64,000 nucleotides of DNA from Limnohabitans sp. TEGF004 (GTDB lineage Bacteria > Pseudomonadota > Gammaproteobacteria > Burkholderiales > Burkholderiaceae_C). The translations under genes were made by a program, and so were the position numbers. The notes under the pieces are model-generated. The model had not been told where the DNA came from. It did no database searches and saw only the letters and a program-made list of their open reading frames with translations. How positions within the stretch are numbered: position 1 is the first letter of the stretch; the number at the start of each line of letters is the position of its first letter. Of the stretch, positions 26,922 through 40,064 are shown piece after piece. The DNA lies in contig NZ_AP027056.1 of assembly GCF_027924965.1 (NCBI RefSeq), positions 1,116,001 to 1,180,000 of the forward strand, given 5' to 3'.

Positions 26922-28194
26922 CGCGCACACCCAAGGCTTCGCCTTGCCTCAAACGCACGGCATTGCGTTGTCACAACCCAAAGCACGCCGCAGCTTGCAA
27001 GCCCGCGTGTCATGGGGCGACCACGTGGTGACCGTGGGTGGCGATGCGCCTGTGCGCGTGCAGTCCATGACCAACACCGACACGGTAGACGCGATTGGCA
27101 CGGCTATTCAAATCAAAGAATTGGCATTGGCCGGTTCTGAATTGGTGCGCATCACCGTCAACACACCCGAGGCAGCTGCCGCCGTGCCGTACGTGCGTGA
27201 GCAGCTCGACAAGATGGGCATCAACGTGCCGCTGATTGGCGACTTCCATTACAACGGCCACCGTTTGCTGACCGAATTTCCAGACTGTGCGCAAGCCTTG
27301 TCCAAGTACCGCATCAACCCCGGCAACGTGGGCAAGGGCGATAAGCACGACAAGCAATTCGGCCAGATGATTGAAGCCGCGATGCGCTACAACAAAGCTG
27401 TGCGCATTGGTGTGAATTGGGGCAGTTTGGATCAAGAACTGTTGGCCCGATTGATGGACGAAAACGCTTTGCGTGCGCAGCCCTTTGAAGCCAAGCAAGT
27501 GATGTACGAGGCGCTCATCACCTCCGCCATCGACTCAGCTAAATTGGCACAGAGCATGGGCATGCCCGCTGAACAAATTTTGCTCAGTTGCAAAGTCAGT
27601 GGTGTGCAAGACCTGATCGCGGTTTACCGTGAGCTGGCTCAGCGCTGCAACTATCCGCTGCATTTGGGCCTGACCGAAGCGGGCATGGGCACCAAGGGCA
27701 CAGTGGCTTCGGCCACGGCTTTGTCTATTCTTTTGCAAGAAGGTATCGGCGACACCATTCGCGTCTCGCTCACACCTCAGCCCGGCGAAGCCCGCACGCA
27801 AGAGGTGGTGATTGCTTCTGAGATTTTGCAAGCCTTGGGGCTGCGCACCTTCGTGCCCAGCGTCACGGCTTGCCCTGGCTGTGGTCGCACCACCAGCACG
27901 ACCTTCCAAGAAATGGCCAAGTCGATTGACGACTTCTTACGCGCGCAAATGCCTGTGTGGCGCACCCAATACCCCGGGGTGGAAAACCTCAAGGTCGCGG
28001 TGATGGGTTGTATCGTGAATGGCCCTGGCGAAAGCAAGCATGCTGACATTGGCATCAGCCTGCCTGGCAGCGGAGAAGCGCCTGCAGCGCCCGTGTTCAT
28101 CGACGGCGAAAAAGCCATGACCTTGCGCGGCGACAACATCGCGCAAGAGTTCCACCAAATTGTTGAAAACTACATTGAAAAACGCTTCGGTTAA
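26911..28194 (+). CDS. ispG: 4-hydroxy-3-methylbut-2-enyl-diphosphate synthase
   Basis: 427 residues, the longer proteobacterial form. [31 protein letters not shown] and LGLTEAG are present, and the [4Fe-4S] cysteines occur in TACPGCGRT and [11 protein letters not shown]. IspG carries out the penultimate MEP-pathway step (MEcPP to HMBPP). ATG 26911 overlaps rodZ by 11 bases; an in-frame start at 26875 lies deeper in rodZ and is unlikely. Confidence 0.95.
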   Translation: MVNNAHTQGFALPQTHGIALSQPKARRSLQARVSWGDHVVTVGGDAPVRVQSMTNTDTVDAIGTAIQIKELALAGSELVRITVNTPEAAAAVPYVREQLDKMGINVPLIGDFHYNGHRLLTEFPDCAQALSKYRINPGNVGKGDKHDKQFGQMIEAAMRYNKAVRIGVNWGSLDQELLARLMDENALRAQPFEAKQVMYEALITSAIDSAKLAQSMGMPAEQILLSCKVSGVQDLIAVYRELAQRCNYPLHLGLTEAGMGTKGTVASATALSILLQEGIGDTIRVSLTPQPGEARTQEVVIASEILQALGLRTFVPSVTACPGCGRTTSTTFQEMAKSIDDFLRAQMPVWRTQYPGVENLKVAVMGCIVNGPGESKHADIGISLPGSGEAPAAPVFIDGEKAMTLRGDNIAQEFHQIVENYIEKRFG

Positions 28195-28197
28195 TCC

Positions 28198-29559
28198 GTG
28201 CGCCTGCCTATCGTGACGACAGAAAACAAAACAACAAAACCTGCCAAAGCCCAAGCCTTGACCGCTGTCAAAGGCATGAACGACTTGTTGCCTCCAGCCT
28301 CAGCCCAATGGGAATGGTTGGAAGAGAAGGTTCGCGGTCTGATGGCACGCCACGCGTATCGCAACTTGCGCACACCCATCGTTGAACCCACCGCCTTGTT
28401 TGTGCGTGGCTTGGGCGAGGTGACCGACATTGTGGAAAAGGAGATGTACTCCTTTGAAGACCGCCTGAATGGCGAGCAGCTCACGCTCCGCCCAGAGGCC
28501 ACAGCCGGTGTGGTGCGTGCAGTGGTTGAGCACAACATGCTCTACAACGGTGGTCAGCGCCTGTATTACATGGGCCCGATGTTTCGCCACGAGCGCCCAC
28601 AACGTGGCCGCTATCGCCAGTTCCACCAAATCGGCGCAGAGGCTTTGGGTTTTCCTGGCGCCGAGGTGGATGCCGAGCTCATTTTGTTGGCTGCCACGCT
28701 GTGGCAAGAACTGGGTTTGCAAGACGTGCGCTTGGAGCTCAACAGCTTGGGCCAACCCGACGAGCGTGCGGCGCATCGCACTGCTTTGATTGCTCACTTA
28801 GAAGCTCATGTCGATGTGCTGGACGAAGAAGCCAAGCGCCGTTTGCACACCAACCCCTTGCGCATCTTGGATACCAAAAACCCAGCGATGCAAGCCGTGG
28901 TCGAAGCCGCACCGAAGTTGATCGACTTTTTGGGCGAGGCTTCACTGGCTCACTTCAACGCGGTGAAAGCCATTTTGGATGCGAGTGGCGTGGCCTACCG
29001 CATCAACCCACGCTTGGTGCGTGGCATGGACTACTACAACCTCACCGTGTTTGAGTTTGTGACCGACCGCTTGGGCTCGCAAGGCACCATTTGCGGCGGT
29101 GGCCGTTACGACTATCTGATTGAGCAAGTGGGAGGCAAGCCTGCGCCCGCCGTAGGCTGGGCCTTGGGTGTGGAGCGTGTGCTGGAGTTGCTCAAAGAGC
29201 AGGGCACATTGCCCGAGGCTGTGGGGCCTGATGTGTACGCCATCGTGCCCGACGCGACTGCATTGCCTGTTGTGTTCAAAACCATCCAAATCCTGCGTGC
29301 GCAAGGCATGTCCGTGCAAATGCATGCGGGGGCAGGTGAAGGAATGGGCAGCATGAAATCGCAGTTCAAAAAAGCCGATGGCAGCGGCGCACAGTTCGCC
29401 CTGATTTTTGGCGGCGATGAGTTGGCGCGCGGCGAAGTTACCCTCAAAGCCTTGCGCGATGGCGCGGGTGCGCAAGAGGCGTTGCCCTTGGCAGACGTTA
29501 CCACCCGTGTGGCTGCCAAACTTGCGCAGGGCGTGGCCCCGTCTCAAACCGCTGGCTGA
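28198..29559 (+). CDS. hisS: Histidyl-tRNA synthetase
   Basis: 453 residues of class IIa. The N-terminal KGMNDLLPP, motif 2 ([17 protein letters not shown]), the histidine-specific [14 protein letters not shown] and motif 3 ([15 protein letters not shown]) are all visible, with the anticodon-binding domain at the C-terminus. It charges tRNA-His. The start is a GTG at 28198, 3 bases after ispG; a GTG at 28213 is an alternative. A HisRS-like paralogue, hisZ, lies at 36957. Confidence 0.95.
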   Translation: MRLPIVTTENKTTKPAKAQALTAVKGMNDLLPPASAQWEWLEEKVRGLMARHAYRNLRTPIVEPTALFVRGLGEVTDIVEKEMYSFEDRLNGEQLTLRPEATAGVVRAVVEHNMLYNGGQRLYYMGPMFRHERPQRGRYRQFHQIGAEALGFPGAEVDAELILLAATLWQELGLQDVRLELNSLGQPDERAAHRTALIAHLEAHVDVLDEEAKRRLHTNPLRILDTKNPAMQAVVEAAPKLIDFLGEASLAHFNAVKAILDASGVAYRINPRLVRGMDYYNLTVFEFVTDRLGSQGTICGGGRYDYLIEQVGGKPAPAVGWALGVERVLELLKEQGTLPEAVGPDVYAIVPDATALPVVFKTIQILRAQGMSVQMHAGAGEGMGSMKSQFKKADGSGAQFALIFGGDELARGEVTLKALRDGAGAQEALPLADVTTRVAAKLAQGVAPSQTAG

Positions 29560-29609
29560 TAAGCCGAGCCCTACAATTCGCTAAATTTTTAAGTCAAAGC
29601 ATTCACACC

Positions 29610-30281
29610 ATGTCATCGCACCTCAACCTTGAAGACCAAGAACAAATCGACGAACTCAAGCACTTTTGGAAAAACTGGGGCGACCTCATCACGTGGCTGC
29701 TGATTGCCGTGTTGGGCGGATATGCCGCTTGGATGGGTTGGCAGTCTTACCAAGGCAAACAAGCGGCCCAATCTGCGGCCTTGTATGACACGGTGGAACG
29801 CGCCGCGTTGAGTGGCGACATTGCTTTGCTTGACCGCTCGGTGAGCGACATCAAAGACAAATTTGCCGGCACTACTTACGCTCAACAAGCCGCTTTGTTG
29901 GCCGCCCGCGTTTACAACGACAAGGACCGCAAAGCCGATGCCAAAGCTCAGCTGAGCTGGGTTGTTGAGAAAGCCAGCGACGAGGGCTACCAAGCCTTGG
30001 CACGTTTGCGTTTGGCTGCTTTGTTGGTGGAAGACAAAGCGTATGACGAAGCCCGCAAGCAACTCACTGCCAAAGTGCCAGAAGCCTTCGCCCCCTTGAT
30101 GGCCGATCGCTTGGGTGACTTGGCCATGTTGCAAGCGCAACCGGCTGAAGCTGTTCAACACTACAAAAATGCGTGGAAGGGCTTTGAGCCCAACGCCGAG
30201 TACCGCCGTTTGGTGGCTGTGAAATTGTCTGCTTTGGGCGCAGACCCTGAAGATACAGCTGCCGTGGAGAGCAAAAAGTGA
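29610..30281 (+). CDS. yfgM: YfgM-like membrane-anchored TPR protein
   Basis: 223 residues. A cytoplasmic N-terminus (NLEDQEQIDELKHFWKNWG) leads to one membrane segment (about 24-43, LITWLLIAVLGGYAAWMGW) and a periplasmic helical TPR-like domain. In E. coli YfgM is a SecYEG-associated protein working with PpiD in periplasmic chaperoning. A -10-like TACAAT is at 29572-29577. The stop codon overlaps the bamB start as GTGA, the usual yfgM-bamB coupling. Confidence 0.9.
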   Translation: MSSHLNLEDQEQIDELKHFWKNWGDLITWLLIAVLGGYAAWMGWQSYQGKQAAQSAALYDTVERAALSGDIALLDRSVSDIKDKFAGTTYAQQAALLAARVYNDKDRKADAKAQLSWVVEKASDEGYQALARLRLAALLVEDKAYDEARKQLTAKVPEAFAPLMADRLGDLAMLQAQPAEAVQHYKNAWKGFEPNAEYRRLVAVKLSALGADPEDTAAVESKK

Positions 30282-31414
30282 ACACAACAACGTCTCGCTG
30301 CCTATCTCTGACACGCGTTGCGCTAGTTGGCGCGTGCGTGGCCTTGGCTGCATGCTCGGGTCCTTCGCGTCCTAAGCCCACCGAAATTCCTGGCGTCCCC
30401 GTGTTGCAAGACATGCGCACGAGCTGGACCGCCAATGTGGGCAAGGTGGACTTCCCCTTGGTCGTGTCAGCTCGCGAAGATCGCATTGCTCTGGCCAACA
30501 GCCAAGGCGTGGTGGCCGTGTTGGACGCCGCCACCGGCAAAGACATTTGGCGTTTGAAGTTGGACCAAGCTATTTCAGCGGGCGTGGGCAGTGATGGCCA
30601 ACAGCTGGCAGTGGTGACTCGCAACAACGAACTGGTTGCGTTGCAAGACGGCAAAGTGCAATGGCGCAAGAGCTTGCCTGCGCAATCGTTTACCGCGCCT
30701 TTGGTGGCGGGTTCACGCGTGTTTGTGCTGACAGCAGATCGTTCAGTCATCGCGTTTGATGGTGCGACAGGTCGCCAACTCTGGACCCAGCAGCGCCCTG
30801 GCGAGCCTTTGGTGCTGAAGCAAGCAGGTGTGATGCTTGCATTCAAGAACACCTTGGTGGTCGGCCTGTCTGGTCGCTTGGCGGGCATTGACCCCAACAC
30901 GGGCGTAATTCGTTGGGAATCAGCCATTGCCACACCGCGCGGCACCAACGACGTGGAGCGTTTGGTCGACTTGGTCGCCCCGTTTGACCGCGTGGGAGAC
31001 GTGGTGTGCGTGCGTGCCTTCCAGACCGCTGTCGGTTGTGTGAATGCAGACCGTGGTCAAGGCGTGTGGACACGTCCGTCCGCAGGCGAGATGGGCGTGA
31101 GTGGCAACGACACCTTGCTGGTCGCGCCACTGTCCAACGGCGTGGTGCAAGCGTTCAATCGCAGCAATGGCGAACGTCTGTGGGACACCGAGCGTTTGAA
31201 ATACCGCATCTTGAGCGCACCACTGGTCACGCCGCGCGGCGTGTTGGTGGCTGACAACGGCGGCTGGTTGTATTTGCTGTCACTCGCTGACGGCGCATTG
31301 CTCAACCGCATCAAGCTCGATACCGAAGAATTGGCAACTGCCCCTGTGTTTGCAGGTGGTCGCTATGTGGTGGTCACACGCGAAGGTCGCGTGACTGGCC
31401 TCCAAATCCCGTAA
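30278..31414 (+). CDS. bamB: Outer membrane assembly lipoprotein BamB
   Basis: 378 residues. The lipobox LAAC carries Cys26, and the remainder is an eight-bladed beta-propeller with PQQ-type repeats (AVLDAATGKDIWRLKLD, IAFDGATGRQLWTQ, GIDPNTGVIRWES, AFNRSNGERLWD). BamB is an accessory subunit of the BAM complex. It starts with GTG 30278, overlapping yfgM by 4 bases, and is followed by der 24 bases later. Confidence 0.94.
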   Translation: MNTTTSRCLSLTRVALVGACVALAACSGPSRPKPTEIPGVPVLQDMRTSWTANVGKVDFPLVVSAREDRIALANSQGVVAVLDAATGKDIWRLKLDQAISAGVGSDGQQLAVVTRNNELVALQDGKVQWRKSLPAQSFTAPLVAGSRVFVLTADRSVIAFDGATGRQLWTQQRPGEPLVLKQAGVMLAFKNTLVVGLSGRLAGIDPNTGVIRWESAIATPRGTNDVERLVDLVAPFDRVGDVVCVRAFQTAVGCVNADRGQGVWTRPSAGEMGVSGNDTLLVAPLSNGVVQAFNRSNGERLWDTERLKYRILSAPLVTPRGVLVADNGGWLYLLSLADGALLNRIKLDTEELATAPVFAGGRYVVVTREGRVTGLQIP

Positions 31415-31438
31415 TTGGGAAAGTTAAAGGATTAAGTT

Positions 31439-32779
31439 TTGAAACCCGTATTGGCCTTAGTGGGCCGCCCCAACGTTGGTAAGTCCACGTTGTTCAACCG
31501 TTTGACCAAATCGCGTGATGCGATCGTGGCCGACTTCGCAGGCTTGACCCGCGACCGTCACTACGGCAACGCCCGTTTTGATAAACACGAATTCATCGTC
31601 ATTGACACGGGCGGCTTTGAGCCCACCGCTGACAACGGCATCTACAAAGAGATGGCGCGTCAAACGCAACAAGCCGTGGCCGAAGCCGATGTGGTGGTGT
31701 TTGTGGTGGATGCGCGTGGCGGTATTTCTGCCCAAGACCACGACATTGCCAACTACCTTCGCCGCTTGGGCAAGCCCACCATTTTGGTGGCCAACAAAGC
31801 CGAGGGCATGAAAGAGGGCGCTCAGCTGGTTGAGTTCTACGAGCTGGGCTTGGGCGAAGTGTTGCCTGTGTCCGCCTCGCACGGTCAAGGCATTCGCGAC
31901 ATGATGGCGCAGGCCTTGGCACCGCTGAATTTGGCTGACCCTAACGAAGAAGATGCCGACGCAGACAACGGCACCATCAAGCTCGCTGTGGCCGGCCGCC
32001 CCAACGTGGGAAAATCGACCCTCATCAACACGTGGTTGGGTGAAGAACGCTTGGTGGCGTTTGACATGCCGGGCACCACACGTGACGCCATCAGCGTGCC
32101 ATTTGAGCGCAATGGCCAAATGTTTGAACTCATCGATACGGCTGGTTTGCGCCGCAAAGGCAAAGTGTTTGAAGCCATCGAGAAGTTCTCGGTGGTCAAA
32201 ACCTTGCAAGCCATCGAGTCGGCGAACGTGGTGCTGTTGTTGCTCGACGCGACCCAAGGCGTGACCGACCAAGACGCGCACATCGCAGGCTACATCTTGG
32301 AAAGCGGCCGTGCCGTTGTGTTGGCTGTGAACAAATGGGACGCCGTGGACTCTTACCAGCGCGAATTGCTGATGCGCTCGATTGAGACGCGTTTGCCGTT
32401 TTTGAAGTTTGCGGCCATGCACTTCATTTCCGCCAAGAAACGCCAAGGTTTGGGGCCGTTGTGGGGCGCGATTGCGCAAGCCCACAAAGCGGCGATGTGC
32501 AAGATGCCAACGCCTTTGCTCACACGCTTGTTGCTAGAAGCCGTGCAGTTTCAGTCACCACAGCGCGGCGGCATGTACCGCCCCAAGCTGCGTTATGCCC
32601 ACCAAGGTGGCATGAATCCGCCCATCATCGTGATTCACGGCAATTCGCTGGAGCACGTGACCGAAACCTACAAACGGTTCTTGGAAGGGCGATTCCGCAA
32701 GGCCTTTAATTTAGAAGGTACCCCCTTGCGAATTGAGATGAAGACCTCAAGTAACCCTTACGCAGGCAAAGACGACTGA
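31439..32779 (+). CDS. der: Ribosome biogenesis GTPase Der (EngA)
   Basis: 446 residues with two tandem GTPase domains: G1 GRPNVGKS at 9-16 and again at 186-193, NKAEG and NKWD as G4 motifs, and a C-terminal KH-like domain. Der is needed for 50S assembly. The start is TTG 31439 with AAAGGA upstream; the family N-terminus [16 protein letters not shown] fixes this start. A 67-base gap precedes hfq. Confidence 0.96.
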   Translation: MKPVLALVGRPNVGKSTLFNRLTKSRDAIVADFAGLTRDRHYGNARFDKHEFIVIDTGGFEPTADNGIYKEMARQTQQAVAEADVVVFVVDARGGISAQDHDIANYLRRLGKPTILVANKAEGMKEGAQLVEFYELGLGEVLPVSASHGQGIRDMMAQALAPLNLADPNEEDADADNGTIKLAVAGRPNVGKSTLINTWLGEERLVAFDMPGTTRDAISVPFERNGQMFELIDTAGLRRKGKVFEAIEKFSVVKTLQAIESANVVLLLLDATQGVTDQDAHIAGYILESGRAVVLAVNKWDAVDSYQRELLMRSIETRLPFLKFAAMHFISAKKRQGLGPLWGAIAQAHKAAMCKMPTPLLTRLLLEAVQFQSPQRGGMYRPKLRYAHQGGMNPPIIVIHGNSLEHVTETYKRFLEGRFRKAFNLEGTPLRIEMKTSSNPYAGKDD

Positions 32780-32846
32780 TATTACAAGCCCTCTAGCTCT
32801 GTGGTAACGTGGCATTTCTTTCAACTACACAGACACGGAGCATATC

Positions 32847-33113
32847 GTGAACACCGAAAACTCAAAGAACAAAGGCCAACTGTTGCAAGACCCATTTTTG
32901 AACATCCTGCGCCGCGAGCATGTGCCCGTGTCCATCTACTTGGTCAACGGCATCAAGCTGCAAGGCCAAATCGAATCGTTTGACCAATACGTCGTGTTGC
33001 TGCGCAACACCGTGACGCAAATGGTTTACAAACACGCCATCTCGACCATCGTGCCGGGCCGCGCTGTCAACTTCAACCCCACCGACGGCACAGGCAGTTC
33101 GCCTGAAGTCTGA
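32847..33113 (+). CDS. hfq: RNA chaperone Hfq
   Basis: 88 residues. Sm1 ([20 protein letters not shown] with [15 protein letters not shown]) and Sm2 ([11 protein letters not shown]) are intact, including Gln and Phe residues that bind U-rich RNA and the YKHA proximal-face motif. Hfq hexamers pair small RNAs with mRNAs. The start is GTG 32847 with CGGAG upstream. A strong terminator follows immediately, before hflX. Confidence 0.97.
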   Translation: MNTENSKNKGQLLQDPFLNILRREHVPVSIYLVNGIKLQGQIESFDQYVVLLRNTVTQMVYKHAISTIVPGRAVNFNPTDGTGSSPEV

Positions 33114-33128
33114 GCTTGAACGCTCTGC

Positions 33129-33155
33129 AAAAAGGGCTGTTTCAGCCCTTTTTTT
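33129..33155 (+). terminator. Intrinsic terminator between hfq and hflX
   Basis: AAAAAGGGCTG (33129-33139), a TTT loop, CAGCCCTTTTT (33143-33153) and a further T run. It lies only about 26 bases before the hflX start. Confidence 0.93.
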
Positions 33156-33180
33156 ACGCCTTATTTTCTAGACTGACCGC

Positions 33181-34344
33181 TTGAACGACACACCTCAAAA
33201 AACCGCCGGCGCCACCATTTTGGTAGGGGTCGATTTTGGCTTGCCGCATTTCGATGGCGAGCTAGAAGAACTTGGGCTTTTGGCCGAAACCGCGGGCCTG
33301 AAGCCTGTGGCGCGCATCACCTGCAAGCGCAAAGCGCCCGATGCTGCCCTGTTTGTAGGCAGCGGCAAAGCCGACGAAATCAAAGAGCTGGCCCTCATGC
33401 ACGGTGCCACCGAAATCCTGTTTGACCAATCGCTCAGCCCTGCACAGCAGCGCAACCTAGAGCGTCACATGGGCGTGGCGGTGAACGACCGCACCTTGTT
33501 GATTTTGGAAATCTTCGCCCAACGCGCGCGCAGCCACGAAGGCAAGTTGCAAGTCGAGCTCGCCAAGCTGCAATACCTCAGCACGCGCTTGGTGCGCCGC
33601 TGGTCGCACTTAGAGCGCCAAAGCGGTGGTATCGGTATGCGCGGTGGCCCCGGCGAGACCCAGATTGAGCTGGACCGCCGCATGATCAATGATTCCATCA
33701 AGCGCACCAAAGAACGTTTGGACAAGGTCAAAAAGCAGCGCAGCACCCAGCGCCGCCAGCGCAACCGCCGCGATGCCTTCACCATCTCTCTGGTGGGCTA
33801 CACCAACGCGGGCAAATCGACCTTGTTCAACGCCCTGGTCAAAGCCCGGGCCTATGCCGCCGACCAGTTGTTTGCCACCCTGGACACCACCACTCGTCAG
33901 CTGTATTTGGGCAATGCCGATGGCACGGGCCGCTCGGTCTCGCTGTCAGACACGGTGGGTTTCATCCGCGATTTGCCGCACGGTTTGATCGATGCTTTCC
34001 AAGCGACCTTGCAAGAAGCGGCGGATGCCACGCTGCTGATGCACGTGGTCGACGCGTCTAACCCCAATTACCCCGAACAAATGGTCGAGGTTCAAAAAGT
34101 GTTGGCCGAGATTGGTGCGGCCGATGTGCCGCAGGTCTTTGTGTTCAACAAGCTCGATGCCATGAGCCCCGAAACGCGTCCTGTGCAGTTACAAGACCAT
34201 TACACGGTAGACGGCTTGAGCGTACCGCGCTTTTTTGTCAGCGCTCAAACAGGTGAGGGCGTCGCAGCTTTGCGTGAATTTTTGGCACAGGAAGCTCTGT
34301 CGACGATGCCTGAAGACCATGCAAATACGCAGGAATTGGAATGA
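33181..34344 (+). CDS. hflX: GTPase HflX
   Basis: 387 residues. The N-terminal HflX domain (AALFVGSGKADEIKEL-like, ILFDQSLSPAQQRNLE) is followed by a helical linker (GGIGMRGGPGETQIELDRR) and the GTPase domain with G1 GYTNAGKS at 206-213, DTVGFIRDLPH (G3) and NKLD (G4). HflX splits stalled or heat-damaged 70S ribosomes. The start is TTG 33181; no other start fits. Its stop overlaps the hflK ATG by 4 bases. Confidence 0.94.
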   Translation: MNDTPQKTAGATILVGVDFGLPHFDGELEELGLLAETAGLKPVARITCKRKAPDAALFVGSGKADEIKELALMHGATEILFDQSLSPAQQRNLERHMGVAVNDRTLLILEIFAQRARSHEGKLQVELAKLQYLSTRLVRRWSHLERQSGGIGMRGGPGETQIELDRRMINDSIKRTKERLDKVKKQRSTQRRQRNRRDAFTISLVGYTNAGKSTLFNALVKARAYAADQLFATLDTTTRQLYLGNADGTGRSVSLSDTVGFIRDLPHGLIDAFQATLQEAADATLLMHVVDASNPNYPEQMVEVQKVLAEIGAADVPQVFVFNKLDAMSPETRPVQLQDHYTVDGLSVPRFFVSAQTGEGVAALREFLAQEALSTMPEDHANTQELE

Positions 34345-35777
34345 GGCTTGAATCCTTAGGCACAATCGAAGACTTCAAAGAAAAAACAACGATGCGCATG
34401 AACTCCAACACCCACACGGTCAGCCCCAAATCTTGGTGCGCGCGACTGCTCGGCATGTTCAACCTCAACGATGGCCGCTGGGGTCGCGACAAAGACGGCA
34501 ACCCCACGTTTGACCCCAATGGCAGTCAGGCCATTCCGCCTTCGAGCGACGAGAAAAAGCCGCAAGACGAACCCAAGCGCCCACCCGCAGCAGGCGCGGG
34601 CGGTCCGCCTGACTTGGATGAGTTGTGGCGCGATTTCAACGCCAAGCTATCAGGCTTGCTTGGCAATAAAAAAGGTGGCTCTGAGCCGCCAAACAACAAC
34701 GGTGGTCCAACAGGCCCCGACTTCAAAGTGGCGCGTTTTGGTATCGGTGTGATTGGCGCTGTGGTGTTGGCCATTTGGCTCAGCACCGGTTTCTTCATCG
34801 TGCAAGAAGGTCAGCAAGCGGTCATCACGCAGTTTGGCCGCTACCACTCCACTGTGGGTGCCGGTTTCAACTGGCGTTTGCCTTATCCCTTCCAACGCCA
34901 AGAGCTGGTGTTCGTGACGCAAATTCGTTCGGTCGATGTGGGCCGTGACACCATCGTCAAGTCCACGGGCTTGCGCGAGTCGGCCATGTTGACGGAAGAC
35001 GAAAACATCCTTGAAATCAAATTTGCCGTGCAATACCGTTTGACAGATGCACGCGCTTATTTGTTTGAAACCAAGAACCCCACGGACACCGTGGTGCAAG
35101 CTGCCGAAACAGCCGTGCGCGAAGTGGTGGGCAAGATGAAGATGGACGCTGCCATGTCCGACGAGCGTGACCAAATTGGTCCACGCATTCGCACCATCAT
35201 GCAAGCCATTCTTGACCAATACAAAGTCGGTGTCGAAGTGGTGGGCATCAACTTGCAACAAGGTGGCGTGCGCCCCCCAGAGCAAGTACAAGCTGCGTTT
35301 GACGACGTGCTCAAAGCGGGTCAAGAACGCGAACGCGCCAAAAACGAAGCCGAAGCCTATGCCAACGACGTGGTGCCACGTGCTGTGGGTGCCGCTTCGC
35401 GTTTGAAGCAAGAAGCCGATGGTTACAAAGCCCGCATCGTGGCGCAAGCCGAGGGTGATGCGCAACGCTTCAAGTCGCTCGTGGGCGAATACCAAAAGGC
35501 GCCACAAGTCATGCGTGACCGTTTGTACATCGACGCCATGCAACAGATTTACAGCAACACCACCAAGGTGTTGGTGGACACCAAGCAAGGCTCGAACTTG
35601 TTGTATTTACCCTTGGACAAAATCATCCAGCAAACCAATGCAGCCAATGGCACAGCACCTGCTGCGTCACCTGCTGACGCTGCGCAAAATGCCGCCAACA
35701 CACCCGCTAACCCAAGCACGCCTGCCACAGATGCGCGCGCACGCGATGGCCGCGCACGCGACCGTGATGGCCGTTGA
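34341..35777 (+). CDS. hflK: FtsH protease modulator HflK
   Basis: 478 residues. A disordered Gly/Pro-rich cytoplasmic segment is followed by one membrane anchor (about 133-153) and a periplasmic SPFH/prohibitin domain (GQQAVITQFGRYHSTVGAGFNW), then coiled coil and an Ala/Pro tail ending in RDGRARDRDGR. With HflC it forms the cage around FtsH that tunes membrane protein degradation. ATG 34341 overlaps hflX (ATGA); ATG 34392 is a possible alternative, since the first 17 residues are not family-typical. Confidence 0.93.
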   Translation: MRLESLGTIEDFKEKTTMRMNSNTHTVSPKSWCARLLGMFNLNDGRWGRDKDGNPTFDPNGSQAIPPSSDEKKPQDEPKRPPAAGAGGPPDLDELWRDFNAKLSGLLGNKKGGSEPPNNNGGPTGPDFKVARFGIGVIGAVVLAIWLSTGFFIVQEGQQAVITQFGRYHSTVGAGFNWRLPYPFQRQELVFVTQIRSVDVGRDTIVKSTGLRESAMLTEDENILEIKFAVQYRLTDARAYLFETKNPTDTVVQAAETAVREVVGKMKMDAAMSDERDQIGPRIRTIMQAILDQYKVGVEVVGINLQQGGVRPPEQVQAAFDDVLKAGQERERAKNEAEAYANDVVPRAVGAASRLKQEADGYKARIVAQAEGDAQRFKSLVGEYQKAPQVMRDRLYIDAMQQIYSNTTKVLVDTKQGSNLLYLPLDKIIQQTNAANGTAPAASPADAAQNAANTPANPSTPATDARARDGRARDRDGR

Positions 35778-35791
35778 TAGGGGACACGAAC

Positions 35792-36700
35792 ATGCAACAA
35801 AACAAAATCGGTTTTTACATTTCCTCTGCCTTCGTGGCTTTGGCGCTGCTCAGCTCCACCCTGTTTGTGGTGGACCAACGTCAGTTTGGCGTGGTGTATT
35901 CCTTTGGCCAAATCAAGAACGTCATCACTGAGCCTGGCTTGAACATCAAGCTGCCGCCACCGTTCCAAAACGTGAGCTACATCGACAAGCGTTTGCTCAC
36001 GCTGGACAACGCGGACACCGAGCCCATGCTCACCGCTGAAAAGCAGCGTGTGGTGATTGATTGGTATGCCCGTTGGCGTATCACCGACCCATCGCAATAC
36101 ATCCGTAACGTGGGTCTGGACGAAAACGCCGGCGCTGTGCAGCTGGCCCGTGTTGTGCGCAATGCTTTCCAAGAAGAGATCAACAAGCGCACGGTGAAAG
36201 AACTGCTTTCATTGAAGCGCGAAGAGTTGCTGGCCGATGTCAAGCGCGAAGTGTTGACGGCAGTCAAAGGTGCCAAGCCTTGGGGCGTGGACGTGATTGA
36301 CGTGCGCATCACCCGTGCTGACTATGTGGACGCCATCACTGAATCGGTGTACCGCCGCATGGAAGCCGAGCGCAAGCGCGTGGCCAACGAGCTGCGTTCG
36401 ACCGGTGCCGCCGAAGGCGAGAAAATCCGCGCCGATGCAGATCGACAACGCGAAGTGACTGTAGCCAATGCCTACCGCGAAGCGCAAAAAATCAAAGGCG
36501 AGGGCGACGCCGAAGCCGCGCGTTTGTATGCTGACTCGTTTGGCCGCGATGCTAACTTTGCTCAGTTTTACCGCAGCTTAGAAGCCTACAAAACCACGTT
36601 CAGCAAAAAGAGCGACGTGATGGTGGTCGACCCATCGAGCGACTTCTTCAAAGCCCTGCGTGGCAGCAGTGGCGGCAGCGCCCCAGCGCCTAAGAAGTAA
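35792..36700 (+). CDS. hflC: FtsH protease modulator HflC
   Basis: 302 residues. One N-terminal membrane anchor (about 8-27) and an SPFH domain (VVDQRQFGVVYSFGQIKNV) with a coiled-coil region (VANELRSTGAAEGEKIRADA). Partner of HflK in the FtsH-regulating complex. ATG 35792 is preceded by GGGGA at the right distance; an in-frame TTG at 35774 overlapping hflK is less likely. Confidence 0.95.
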   Translation: MQQNKIGFYISSAFVALALLSSTLFVVDQRQFGVVYSFGQIKNVITEPGLNIKLPPPFQNVSYIDKRLLTLDNADTEPMLTAEKQRVVIDWYARWRITDPSQYIRNVGLDENAGAVQLARVVRNAFQEEINKRTVKELLSLKREELLADVKREVLTAVKGAKPWGVDVIDVRITRADYVDAITESVYRRMEAERKRVANELRSTGAAEGEKIRADADRQREVTVANAYREAQKIKGEGDAEAARLYADSFGRDANFAQFYRSLEAYKTTFSKKSDVMVVDPSSDFFKALRGSSGGSAPAPKK

Positions 36701-36712
36701 AAGGCCCCTCGT

Positions 36713-36907
36713 ATGAGCTTGGACAGCGATACGCTGTGGGTCGCGTTCGGGTTGATGCTCATTTTTGAAGGCATCTTCCCCTTCGTGTCGCCCCACGGTT
36801 GGCGCGACAAAATGGCCCAACTCATGGTGTTGGAAGACGGTCAGATCCGCTTTTTCGGCTTGGTCTGCGTCATGGTCGGTCTTTTGATGCTCTGGTGGCT
36901 GGGTTGA
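36713..36907 (+). CDS. DUF2065 small membrane protein (YjeT-like)
   Basis: 64 residues with two membrane helices (about 8-24 and 43-63) around a short SPHGWRDKM loop. This matches DUF2065 proteins, regularly encoded after hflC; function is unknown. ATG 36713 is 12 bases after hflC. Confidence 0.88.
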   Translation: MSLDSDTLWVAFGLMLIFEGIFPFVSPHGWRDKMAQLMVLEDGQIRFFGLVCVMVGLLMLWWLG

Positions 36908-36956
36908 GGGCGTTTAGCCCTGTAAAATCTCGGTTTTAACAGCCTCCCTTAATTAC

Positions 36957-39498
<2,542 letters not shown>

Positions 39499-39517
39499 TT
39501 TTTTAAAGGACTAGACC

Positions 39518-40042
39518 ATGTTGACCGAAGACGGCAAACACCTGTACGTGTCGTACGACGAGTACCACAACCTCATTGAAAAACTCGCCATCAAGATTCA
39601 CCAATCGGGCTGGGAATTCGACACCATCCTTTGCTTGGCCCGTGGCGGTATGCGCCCAGGCGACATCTTGTCGCGCATCTTCGACAAGCCTTTGGCCATC
39701 ATGTCCACCAGCTCGTACCGCGCTGATGCAGGCACGGTGCAAGGCCATTTGGATATCGCCCGCTTCATCACCACACCTAAAGGCGAAATCGCTGGCAAAG
39801 TGCTGTTGGTGGACGACTTGGCTGACACCGGCCACACCTTGAAGGCGGTGGTGGACCAGCTCAAGAACAACTACGCACCCATCACCGAATTGCGCACTGC
39901 CGTGATTTGGACCAAGGGCGTGTCTGAATTCAAACCTGATTACTCGATGGACTATTTGGCCACGAACCCATGGATTCACCAACCGTTTGAGCCCTATGAC
40001 AGCATGCGCCCAGTGGCTTTGTTGGAGAAGTGGAAGGTTTAA
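39518..40042 (+). CDS. Phosphoribosyltransferase-domain protein
   Basis: 174 residues of the type-I phosphoribosyltransferase fold with the PRPP loop VLLVDDLADTGHTL at 95-108 and an ILCLARGGMRPGDIL motif. It resembles xanthine/hypoxanthine-type transferases, so a purine-salvage role next to purA is plausible, but the base specificity is not readable. ATG 39518 follows AAAGGA. A UUCG-loop terminator ends the unit. Confidence 0.82.
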   Translation: MLTEDGKHLYVSYDEYHNLIEKLAIKIHQSGWEFDTILCLARGGMRPGDILSRIFDKPLAIMSTSSYRADAGTVQGHLDIARFITTPKGEIAGKVLLVDDLADTGHTLKAVVDQLKNNYAPITELRTAVIWTKGVSEFKPDYSMDYLATNPWIHQPFEPYDSMRPVALLEKWKV

Positions 40043-40064
40043 CTTTCCCCTTGTTGGTTTTAAG

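Noticed and set aside
31457..32485. 342-residue minus-strand frame within der
   Set aside because: No recognisable motif; der is complete on the plus strand with both GTPase domains.
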